Assembly: GCA_030544185.1 (NCBI GenBank)
Contig: JAUNRO010000019.1
Span: 1-16,638, forward strand
Direction of reading: 5' to 3'
DNA from: Propionibacteriaceae bacterium
GTDB taxonomy: Bacteria; Actinomycetota; Actinomycetes; Propionibacteriales; Propionibacteriaceae
Length of the DNA stretch: 16,638 bases
In this document: one piece after another, positions 7,573-13,194 of the stretch
Position numbering within the stretch: the first letter of the stretch is position 1
How the letters are laid out: every line of letters starts with the position of its first letter
Position numbers and translations under genes: made by a program
Notes under the pieces: generated by a model
What the model was told of the DNA's origin: nothing
The model's database searches: none
What the model saw: only the letters and a program-made list of their open reading frames with translations

Positions 7573-9654
7573 GTGATCAATCCCGACTCCCTGCTGCAGG
7601 CCCTGGACCCCGAGCAACGCCAGGTGGCGACGACGCTGTCCGGTCCGGTCGCGGTCATCGCCGGTGCCGGGACGGGCAAGACCCGGGCGATCACGCACCG
7701 GATCGCCTATGGCGTGCAGGCCGGGATCTATCAGCCGACCTCGGTGCTGGCGGTGACGTTCACCACCCGCGCGGCGGGGGAGATGCGGGGCCGGCTCCAG
7801 CAGCTTGGGGTGCCGGGTGTGCAGGCCCGCACGTTCCACTCCGCGGCGCTGCGCCAGCTGCAATACTTCTGGCCCCGTGTCCACGGCTCCGCCCTGCCGG
7901 AGATTCTCGACAACCGGATGGGGCTGGTCGCCGAAGCCGCGGGCCGGCTCCGCGTGCAGGTCGACACCTCGGTCCTGCGCGACCTCGTCGGGGAGATTTC
8001 CTGGGCGAAGGTGTCCAACGTCGCGCCCGGGGACTATCCCGCGATCGCGGAGAGCTTCAACCGGACCCTTGCCTCGGTCACCCCCGAGGTCGTCGCGCGT
8101 GTCTTCGAGGGCTATGAGGACGCCAAGCGCGCCCGGGGCCGGATCGACTTCGAGGACATCCTCCTGTGTGCCACCGCGCTGCTCAGCGACCACACCGATG
8201 TCGCCGACGAGATCCGCCGCGCCTATCGCCACCTGGTGGTGGACGAATATCAGGACGTGTCCCCGCTGCAGGAGGCGCTGGTGAACCTCTGGCTCGGTGA
8301 GCGCCGCGATCTGTGCGTCGTCGGCGATCCAGCCCAGACGATCCACAGCTTCGCCGGCGCCCGCGCCGACTTCCTCACCGGTTTCGCGCGCCGCCACCGC
8401 GACACGACGGTCATCCGCCTCGTCCGCGACTATCGCTCCACCCCCCAGGTGGTCGACGTCGCCAACCGCATCATGCGCGCCACCGGCCGTGAGGGGTCGG
8501 GATCGGCCAGCGCGATGACCGCGGTGACCCTGCAGGCCCAGCGCCCGCCGGGCCCGGTGCCCGAGTTCGCCGAGGCGCCCGATGAGGCGGCCGAGGCGGC
8601 CCGGGTCGCCGACTGGCTGGCGGCCCGCCACGGCGCGGGCGTCGCCTATCGCGAGATGGCCGTGCTCTTCCGCATCAACGCCCAGTCGCCGTCGTTCGAG
8701 CAGGCGCTGGCCGACCGCGACATTCCCTATCTCGTCCGTGGTGCCGAGCGCTTCTATGAGCGACCGGAGGTCCGCCAGGCGCTCGGCGTGCTGAGCGCCG
8801 CCACCAAGGCCGGGGTCAGCGGGGACGGGTCGGCCGCCGACGAGGTCCGGGCCGTCCTCGCCGGTCTTGGCTGGACCACCGAGGCGCCCACCGGCGGCGG
8901 TCAGCGCCGGGAGCGGTGGGAGTCGCTCGCCGCACTCGCGTCCGTCGCCGACGATCTGGTCGCGGCCGACGAGTTCACGACCCTCGACGCCGTGGTCGCC
9001 GAGCTTCAGCGCCGCGCCGATGCCCAGCACGCGCCGGTCGCCCAGGGCGTCACGCTCGCGACCATCCACTCCGCCAAGGGCCTCGAGTGGGATGCGGTCG
9101 CCGTGGTCGGCGTCCACGAGGGCACGCTGCCGTTCATCCTCGCCACCAAGCCCCACGAGCTGGCCGAGGAGCGTCGCCTGCTCTACGTCGCCGTCACCCG
9201 GGCCCGGGAGCACCTGCACCTGTCCTGGTCCCGCAGTCGCTCCGGCGGTGGCAATCGTCGCCCGTCACGGTTCCTGGATGGGGTACGCCCGGAGTCCGCC
9301 TCGGCGGCTCCCGCGGCCGGGCGCGAGTCCCGGCGCCGGCGCAGCGCCCAGGCGGCCAGGTGCCGAGTCTGCGGCAACGGTCTCGGCAATGCCGCCGAGC
9401 GCAAGCTGGGGCGCCACGAGGACTGCCCCTCGACCTTCGACGAGGACCTGCTCGCCGAGCTCAAGGGCTGGCGCACCGAGCAGGCCCGCGAACAGAAGCT
9501 CCCGGCTTACTGCATCGTCACCGATGCCACCCTCCTGGCGCTGGCCGAGCAGCTGCCGAGCGATGAGCAGGGCCTGCTCGGGGTCGCCGGGATCGGGCGG
9601 GTGAAGGTGGAGAAATATGGGGCGGACCTGCTGGAGATCCTGCGCCGCGACTGA
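7573..9654 (+). CDS. uvrD2: ATP-dependent DNA helicase UvrD2 (UvrD/PcrA superfamily, zinc motif and HRDC domain)
   Basis: A 693-residue superfamily 1A 3'-5' DNA helicase closest to mycobacterial UvrD2 (about 700 residues) along its whole length. Motifs: Walker A GAGTGKT (31-37), DEYQD (224-228), GDPAQTIHSFAGA (251-263), DYRST (286-290), TIHSAKGLEWD (497-507) and VAVTRARE (539-546). A zinc-type motif follows, C597-x2-C600-x14-H615-x2-C618, then an HRDC domain (about 625-690) containing LPAY and VAGIGRVKVEKYG. The GTG start at 7573 places 10 residues before LDPEQRQ, as in the mycobacterial protein, and lies 7 nt after a -10 element. The in-frame ATG codons at 7408 and 7540 lie in or before the promoter. 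In the mycobacterial enzyme the third zinc ligand is Cys; here it is His. It is divergent from recCBD and converges on tenA. Confidence 0.96.
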   Translation: MINPDSLLQALDPEQRQVATTLSGPVAVIAGAGTGKTRAITHRIAYGVQAGIYQPTSVLAVTFTTRAAGEMRGRLQQLGVPGVQARTFHSAALRQLQYFWPRVHGSALPEILDNRMGLVAEAAGRLRVQVDTSVLRDLVGEISWAKVSNVAPGDYPAIAESFNRTLASVTPEVVARVFEGYEDAKRARGRIDFEDILLCATALLSDHTDVADEIRRAYRHLVVDEYQDVSPLQEALVNLWLGERRDLCVVGDPAQTIHSFAGARADFLTGFARRHRDTTVIRLVRDYRSTPQVVDVANRIMRATGREGSGSASAMTAVTLQAQRPPGPVPEFAEAPDEAAEAARVADWLAARHGAGVAYREMAVLFRINAQSPSFEQALADRDIPYLVRGAERFYERPEVRQALGVLSAATKAGVSGDGSAADEVRAVLAGLGWTTEAPTGGGQRRERWESLAALASVADDLVAADEFTTLDAVVAELQRRADAQHAPVAQGVTLATIHSAKGLEWDAVAVVGVHEGTLPFILATKPHELAEERRLLYVAVTRAREHLHLSWSRSRSGGGNRRPSRFLDGVRPESASAAPAAGRESRRRRSAQAARCRVCGNGLGNAAERKLGRHEDCPSTFDEDLLAELKGWRTEQAREQKLPAYCIVTDATLLALAEQLPSDEQGLLGVAGIGRVKVEKYGADLLEILRRD

Positions 9655-9664
9655 GCGGTCGCCC

Positions 9665-9684
9665 GGCCGAGCCTCAGATCGGCC
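9665..9684. terminator. Inverted repeat between convergent uvrD2 and tenA, possible terminator
   Basis: GGCCGA (9665-9670) and TCGGCC (9679-9684) form a 6-bp stem with an 8-nt loop. The loop holds the tenA stop codon, and the right arm encodes the tenA C-terminus. No T-run follows on either strand, so intrinsic termination is uncertain; it is the only hairpin in the 19-bp gap. Confidence 0.3.
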
Positions 9685-10318
9685 ACGTCTCCTGCCGCCA
9701 CGCAGCGTCCCAGAACATCCACTCATAGCGCGAGGCTGTCCGGAACGCCCGCAGCGCCCGTTCCTGCTGCTCCAGCGGCAGCGGGTCGACCGCCGCATTG
9801 GTCAGCTCCTGGGCCAGCCGGCTCGCCTCAGTGAAGGCCGGATCGGCGTACGTATTGATCCACGCCGCATAGGGATGGTCGGCCCGGTGGTCGAGGGTGT
9901 CGAGCAGCCGCCGGCCGATGTGGTCATAGATCCAGAAGCACGGCAGCACCCCGGCGGCCAGCACGGCATAGCTGCCCTGCGTGGCACAGTTGGCGAGGAA
10001 GCTGGTGTAGGCCACACAGGTCGGCGACGGCTCCGCATCGGCGAAGTCGGCCACGAACTCCGCGTGGAGCTCCCGCTCGGTCACGGCCGTGGCGGTCGCG
10101 CTGTCGGCCCAGAACTGCAACTCCTCGACCGTGGGCGCCTGCGCTCCGGCGAGCGCGAGCACGCGCCCATAGTCGGCAAGATAGAGCGCGTCCTGCGCCA
10201 TGTAGTACAAGAACTTGTCGCGGTCGAGTGATCCGTCGCCCAGCCCCGTGACGAACGGGTGGGTCTCGATGGCCTCGAGGATCGGGCGGACGTCGGCCCA
10301 GGCGTGCTCGGTGAACAT
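9674..10318 (-). CDS. tenA: TenA/thiaminase II family protein
   Basis: A 214-residue all-helical TenA/THI-4 family protein, the usual family length. TenA enzymes hydrolyse aminopyrimidine breakdown products of thiamine so that the pyrimidine can be salvaged. Residues at family active-site positions are D43 and Y46 (QDALYLADYGR), the nucleophile C127 (AAGVLPCFWIYDHIG), Y131, the INTYADP segment (155-161) and E199 (YEWMFWD), so it belongs to the Cys-containing TenA_C class. The ATG at 10318 was chosen because a TAGGGT -10 element ends 7 nt upstream (leaderless). The alternative ATG at 10399 adds 27 residues with no family counterpart and lies beyond that -10. No other thiamine genes are in the window. 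It is divergent from the membrane-protein gene at 10398 and converges on uvrD2. Confidence 0.9.
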   Translation of the reverse strand: MFTEHAWADVRPILEAIETHPFVTGLGDGSLDRDKFLYYMAQDALYLADYGRVLALAGAQAPTVEELQFWADSATATAVTERELHAEFVADFADAEPSPTCVAYTSFLANCATQGSYAVLAAGVLPCFWIYDHIGRRLLDTLDHRADHPYAAWINTYADPAFTEASRLAQELTNAAVDPLPLEQQERALRAFRTASRYEWMFWDAAWRQETWPI

Positions 10319-10325
10319 GGTCCGA

Positions 10326-10331
10326 ACCCTA
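10326..10331 (-). promoter_or_regulatory. -10 element of tenA
   Basis: TAGGGT on the minus strand, 7 nt before the tenA ATG, with no Shine-Dalgarno sequence. The spacing predicts a leaderless transcript. I see no convincing -35 and no TGTC element at the PafBC-type distance. Confidence 0.5.
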
Positions 10332-10385
10332 GCCAACGCGTCCCGCGCCGCGGCCGAAGAGGTCTCGACGGTGTCCCGCGCTTGA

Positions 10386-10391
10386 TAAGGT
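10386..10391 (+). promoter_or_regulatory. -10 element of the membrane-protein gene at 10398
   Basis: TAAGGT, 6 nt before the ATG at 10398, within TTGATAAGGT. There is no Shine-Dalgarno sequence, so the mRNA is probably leaderless. A weak TCGACG at 10365-10370 could serve as -35 with a short 15-bp spacer. Confidence 0.5.
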
Positions 10392-10397
10392 CCGGCC

Positions 10398-10829
10398 ATG
10401 GCTTCGCACGCTGCACCCGCACCCACCGATGGCCGGGGCGTGCCGGTCGAGTCCCGTGGGCCCTCGCGCCACCCGCGCGCGGAGCGGTTCATGCGGACGC
10501 TCCTGCGGGTGCGGACGGTCGACCGGAAGGCCGGCCTCTCGGCGCACCGCGCGTTCCGGGTGTCGCTGGTGATCTCGGGGATCCGCTGCCTGGCGACCTA
10601 TCTCGCCATCCCGTTGCTGGTCCCACTGGTGAGCTTTGCGGGCATTCTCGCCGCGCCGGTCGGGATCGCGCTGTGCCTGCTGGCGTTCGTGACCGGCACC
10701 GCGGGCGTACGCCGATTCTGGATCGCCAACCATCGCGGGAAGTGGACCTATACGTGGTTCATGGCGGTGGTGTTCGTCATCCTGACGATCGCGCTGGCCG
10801 TTGATGTCGTGCGGCTGATCCAGCTCTGA
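10398..10829 (+). CDS. Small conserved-looking integral membrane protein, function unknown
   Basis: A 143-residue protein that I do not recognise as a named family. The first ~50 residues are hydrophilic and basic (for example RHPRAERFMRTLLRVRTVDRK). Three hydrophobic segments follow: about 53-80 (a weak one running into LATYLAIPLLVPLVSF), 80-100 (GILAAPVGIALCLLAFVTG) and 119-140 (FMAVVFVILTIALAVDVVRL). Between the last two is a positively charged loop, GVRRFWIANHRGKW, so the loop and N-terminus would face the cytoplasm by the positive-inside rule or be split across it. The start is supported by a TAAGGT -10 element 6 nt upstream. The next gene starts 16 bp downstream, so the two form an operon. 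Codon use matches neighbouring genes. Confidence 0.75.
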   Translation: MASHAAPAPTDGRGVPVESRGPSRHPRAERFMRTLLRVRTVDRKAGLSAHRAFRVSLVISGIRCLATYLAIPLLVPLVSFAGILAAPVGIALCLLAFVTGTAGVRRFWIANHRGKWTYTWFMAVVFVILTIALAVDVVRLIQL

Positions 10830-10845
10830 ACCCCAAGGAGGAGAC

Positions 10846-10998
10846 ATGTCCGACAAGACGGGCAACGACGGCAAGCCGGTCAGCCACTGGGAGACCGATG
10901 AGGACGACAACAACATGCAGGGCCTCGTCACCCTCGGCGTCATGGCGGCTGCCGCGATCGCCTTCCTGGCTATCTGCGTGCCCTTGTTCATTTTGTGA
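10846..10998 (+). CDS. 50-residue single-pass membrane peptide, function unknown
   Basis: The ORF begins with ATG at 10846 after a near-perfect AAGGAGGA Shine-Dalgarno sequence (10835-10842) and ends at TGA 10996-10998. The first ~24 residues are polar and acidic (MSDKTGNDGKPVSHWETDED then DNN). Residues 26-50 form one hydrophobic helix (GLVTLGVMAAAAIAFLAICV then PLFIL) reaching the C-terminus, which suggests a membrane peptide with a cytoplasmic N-terminus. It lies 16 bp after the upstream membrane-protein gene and is probably co-transcribed with it. The strong ribosome binding site is the best evidence that it is real. I do not recognise a family; an accessory subunit of a membrane complex is one possibility. 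Confidence 0.7.
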   Translation: MSDKTGNDGKPVSHWETDEDDNNMQGLVTLGVMAAAAIAFLAICVPLFIL

Positions 10999-11020
10999 AT
11001 CGCCAGCGAAATCCCTAGTC

Positions 11021-11059
11021 AAAAATATGTTGCCGGGATTCGGCAACGGATCATAAGCT
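11021..11059 (+). promoter_or_regulatory. whiB7 promoter with AT-rich WhiB7-type element
   Basis: AAAAATAT (11021-11028) lies directly upstream of a TTGCCG -35 (11030-11035), an 18-bp spacer and a TAAGCT -10 (11054-11059). WhiB7 is known to act at promoters with an AT-rich patch just upstream of the -35, contacted by its AT-hook, and to activate its own gene; this layout fits autoregulation. The predicted start near 11066 gives a leader of about 375 nt. The patch stands out in the surrounding GC-rich DNA. Confidence 0.65.
11029..11047. repeat. 19-bp dyad overlapping the whiB7 -35
   Basis: GTTGCCG-GGATT-CGGCAAC is a perfect 7-bp inverted repeat with a 5-bp centre. Its left arm contains the -35 hexamer of the whiB7 promoter. 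It has no T-run, so it is unlikely to be a terminator for the upstream gene. It may be an operator for a second regulator. Confidence 0.5.
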
Positions 11060-11092
11060 GTTTCGTGCGTGCCTGACGTGGGCACAGTGAGT

Positions 11093-11114
11093 GCCGGGCC
11101 CGAGCGGGCCCGGC
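11093..11114 (+). repeat. Very stable GC-only hairpin in the whiB7 leader
   Basis: GCCGGGCCCG (11093-11102) and CGGGCCCGGC (11105-11114) form a perfect 10-bp stem of only G-C pairs, separated by AG. It lies about 27 nt into the predicted leader and ends 7 nt before the GGAGAGGAGG of the upstream ORF. No T-run follows. It overlaps a second possible hairpin, GGCAC (11081-11085) with GTGCC (11091-11095), so the two are mutually exclusive. Confidence 0.6.
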
Positions 11115-11136
11115 CTATCTGGGAGAGGAGGACACC

Positions 11137-11346
11137 ATGCTGAATATTTCGTGGCCGATGACTGCCGCCCAGCCTGTGTCCGTCCTGACCGGTGACTGGC
11201 GCTGCGGTTATCGCGGTGCTGACGAGCGGACGTTCGTCGACGGAGTTTGCAAGCGCCCGCACGCGTTTGCCGAACCCACCCCTGCCCACCTGTCCCATCT
11301 CACTGTTCACCCACTGGCACCACGATCGCGAGCCGAACACGGATAG
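11137..11346 (+). CDS. Upstream ORF (leader peptide) of the whiB7 attenuator
   Basis: A 69-codon ORF beginning with ATG after a strong GGAGAGGAGG Shine-Dalgarno sequence (11121-11130, 6 nt spacing) inside the predicted whiB7 leader. The product has no recognisable domain. About a third of its codons end in A or T, unlike the neighbouring genes, which suggests that its translation rather than its product matters. The TAG stop (11344-11346) lies in the loop of a hairpin (11336-11356), 20 nt before the terminator stem. Published work on mycobacterial and Streptomyces whiB7/wblC leaders describes a uORF whose translation controls termination, and this arrangement fits that model. The start is well supported. 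How far translation proceeds, and whether a shorter in-frame start such as ATG 11158 is used, cannot be told. Confidence 0.5.
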   Translation: MLNISWPMTAAQPVSVLTGDWRCGYRGADERTFVDGVCKRPHAFAEPTPAHLSHLTVHPLAPRSRAEHG

Positions 11347-11356
11347 CCGCCGTGTT
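11336..11356 (+). promoter_or_regulatory. Hairpin enclosing the uORF stop codon in the whiB7 leader
   Basis: AACACGG (11336-11342) pairs with CCGTGTT (11350-11356) around a 7-nt loop that contains the uORF TAG. A terminating ribosome would cover this element. Its CACGG and CCGTG cores recur in the terminator that follows, so alternative pairings such as GCCGTG 11349-11354 with CACGGC 11389-11394 are possible. The antiterminator role is inferred. Confidence 0.45.
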
Positions 11357-11365
11357 TCGCCTGCA

Positions 11366-11404
11366 GGCCGTGAACCCAGTCCGGGATTCACGGCCTTTGT
11401 GTTT
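11366..11404 (+). terminator. Intrinsic terminator (attenuator) upstream of whiB7
   Basis: GGCCGTGAA (11366-11374) and TTCACGGCC (11387-11395) form a perfect 9-bp stem, extended inward by CCC/GGG, followed immediately by TTTGTGTTT (11396-11404). It lies 39 bp before the whiB7 start and before its Shine-Dalgarno sequence, so readthrough is needed for whiB7 expression. It is the only hairpin in the window with a clear T-run. Confidence 0.75.
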
Positions 11405-11442
11405 CCCGGACCGGCCAGGCACTACCCGAGGAGAAACACACC

Positions 11443-11796
11443 ATGACCGCCCTGATCGACGAGGCCGTGATCGCCGCATCTCTGCCGTGCCACCTGGTCG
11501 ACCCGGAGATCTTCTTCGCCGAGGACCCGGCTGAGATCGAGTTCGCCAAGACGCTCTGCCGCGAGTGCCCCGCGCGGCTCCAGTGCCTCGACGGTGCGCT
11601 CGCCCGGCGCGAGACGTGCGGGGTCTGGGGCGGCGAGCTGATCGTCAACGGCGAGATCGTCGCCCGCAAGCGGCCTCGCGGCCGGCCGCGGAAGAACCCG
11701 CAGCCGCTCCTGCCGGTCCCGCCGGCCGAGATCGGTCCGCCCGTGCGCCGCGTGGGTGCTGCCCGCACCGACCGCGGGACCCACCAGGCCGCCTGA
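11443..11796 (+). CDS. whiB7: WhiB7-family iron-sulfur transcriptional regulator
   Basis: A 117-residue Wbl protein. Four cysteines C16, C39, C42 and C48 (C-x22-C-x2-C-x5-C) would hold the [4Fe-4S] cluster. GVWGGE (60-65) is the sigma-factor-binding turn. The KRPRGRPRK AT-hook (76-84) is the signature that separates WhiB7 from other Wbl proteins. WhiB7 works with the primary sigma factor to activate intrinsic antibiotic-resistance genes and itself. The start has a GAGGAG Shine-Dalgarno sequence (11428-11433) 9 nt upstream and follows the attenuator. Residues 85-117, a proline-rich then basic tail, extend beyond the usual C-terminus; mycobacterial WhiB7 has about 92 residues. The gene converges on the UbiB-like gene, the same neighbour as in Mycobacterium. 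Confidence 0.93.
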   Translation: MTALIDEAVIAASLPCHLVDPEIFFAEDPAEIEFAKTLCRECPARLQCLDGALARRETCGVWGGELIVNGEIVARKRPRGRPRKNPQPLLPVPPAEIGPPVRRVGAARTDRGTHQAA

Positions 11797-11821
11797 CTCG
11801 CGGCGTACCTCCCACCCAACC

Positions 11822-11857
11822 GCAGGAGCGCTGATCGACGACGGTCAGCGCTCCTGC
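11822..11857. terminator. Shared terminator stem between convergent whiB7 and the UbiB-like gene
   Basis: GCAGGAGCGCTGA (11822-11834) and TCAGCGCTCCTGC (11845-11857) form a perfect 13-bp stem with a 10-nt loop. The right arm is also the last codons and stop of the minus-strand kinase gene. There is no T-run, so the element may halt RNA polymerase from both sides or protect 3' ends. Confidence 0.6.
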
Positions 11858-13194
11858 CATTCCGGCAGGTATTCGTCGAGGATCGAGCGAAAGCTCGCCC
11901 GCACGTCCAGCTGGGACAGCACCGCGATCCCGCCGAGCCAGACCCGGTGGATCAGCGCATAGGACGGCGGCAGGTTCAGCTGCTGCAGGACCGTGCCGTT
12001 GACCTTCGTGTCGCCGACTCGTTTGAACTCGCGCTGCATCCACGACCGGGTGAAGTGGAACTCCTCGACCTCGGCGGGCTCCAGGAAGGGGCTCAGATAG
12101 TCCAGCAGTTCCTGGGGATCGACCTCCGCGGCGTTGCGGTTGATGAACCCCTCCGCCTTGAGCCCCTCCGTGACGTCATGGGCGCCCCCGGCCACCGCGA
12201 TGCGCAACAGCCGGCCCATCGCCGGTGGCAACCCGTCGGGCAGCCGCGAGACCAGCCCCCAGTCGACCACACCGAGCCGGCCGTCCGGCATCACCTTGAA
12301 ATTGCCCGGATGGGGATCGCCGTGCAGCAGGCCGGCCATCGACGGCCCGGCGAACAGGAACCTCACATAGCGCAGACCCAGCTCGTTGCGCTCGTCCTCC
12401 GGCAGGTCGGCCACCGTGGACAATGCGACACCGTCGATCCATTCGCTCACCATCGCCCGCGGGGTGTGCGCGAGCACATGCGGCACCTTGAACTCGGGGT
12501 GACCCTCGAACCCGTCCGCGGCCTGCTGCTGGTGATCGGACTCGAGGTCATAGTCGGTCTCCTCGAGGATGCGCTCGACGATCTCCTCGATGAGCGGTTT
12601 CACCTCGATCCCGCCGGTCAGCGGGGAGATCAGGCCGGTGATCCGCGACAGCTGCTTCAGGTCGCTCTCCAGGGCCTTGTCGGCGCCCGGGTATTGCACC
12701 TTGACCGCGACCTGTTCGCCGGTGGCCGCCCAGACCGCCTTGTGCACCTGGCCGATGGAGGCGGCTGCCGTCGGCCGGTTGGCGAACTCGCTGAACAGGC
12801 TCCGCCAGTCCGCGCCGAACTCACGGGCGAGCACCGCATGGACGCGGGAGGTCGGCATCGGCGGCGCGGAGTCCTGCAGTTTTCGCAACTGCACGCGATA
12901 GGGGCCGGCAATGTCGTCGGGGAGCATGACCTCGAACAGGCTGAGGATCTGCCCGAACTTCATCGCCCCGCCCTTGAGCTCACCCAGCACGCGGAACAGC
13001 TGTTCAGCGGTCTCGGAGCGGAGCCGGGCGTTCACGGTCTCCGCATCCGTGCCGGCCAGGCGCAGGCCCAGGCCCTTGGTGGCCCGGCCCGCTGCGCCGA
13101 AGGGCAGGGAGAGCAGGCGGGAGCCCCGGCGGAACGCTGATCCGCTGACGTGGGGGTCGGCATCGGAGTCTGTGGGTCGAGCCATGGGAGCCAT
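11845..13194 (-). CDS. AarF/UbiB (ABC1) family atypical kinase-like protein
   Basis: A 449-residue ABC1/UbiB/ADCK-family protein, counterpart of M. tuberculosis Rv3197 by family and position. Family motifs: KFGQ (79-82, the KxGQ motif), the alanine-rich nucleotide loop AAASIGQ (143-149) replacing a glycine loop, VAVKVQYPG with K165, EETDYDLE (211-218), catalytic loop HGDPHPGN (291-298) and metal-binding VVDWG with D311. UbiB proteins bind ATP and support lipid or quinone biosynthesis; the target here is unknown. The start at 13194 has GGAG 8 nt upstream. An in-frame ATG at 13185 is an alternative that would be leaderless after CACAAT. No transmembrane segment is evident near the C-terminus, unlike proteobacterial UbiB. 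It follows the E1-like gene by 65 bp in the same orientation. Confidence 0.9.
   Translation of the reverse strand: MAPMARPTDSDADPHVSGSAFRRGSRLLSLPFGAAGRATKGLGLRLAGTDAETVNARLRSETAEQLFRVLGELKGGAMKFGQILSLFEVMLPDDIAGPYRVQLRKLQDSAPPMPTSRVHAVLAREFGADWRSLFSEFANRPTAAASIGQVHKAVWAATGEQVAVKVQYPGADKALESDLKQLSRITGLISPLTGGIEVKPLIEEIVERILEETDYDLESDHQQQAADGFEGHPEFKVPHVLAHTPRAMVSEWIDGVALSTVADLPEDERNELGLRYVRFLFAGPSMAGLLHGDPHPGNFKVMPDGRLGVVDWGLVSRLPDGLPPAMGRLLRIAVAGGAHDVTEGLKAEGFINRNAAEVDPQELLDYLSPFLEPAEVEEFHFTRSWMQREFKRVGDTKVNGTVLQQLNLPPSYALIHRVWLGGIAVLSQLDVRASFRSILDEYLPEWQER

Noticed and set aside
10400..10492. Longer TenA from upstream starts
   Set aside because: Added residues are not family-like and would overlap the divergent gene; the -10 element at 10326-10331 lies inside the extension.
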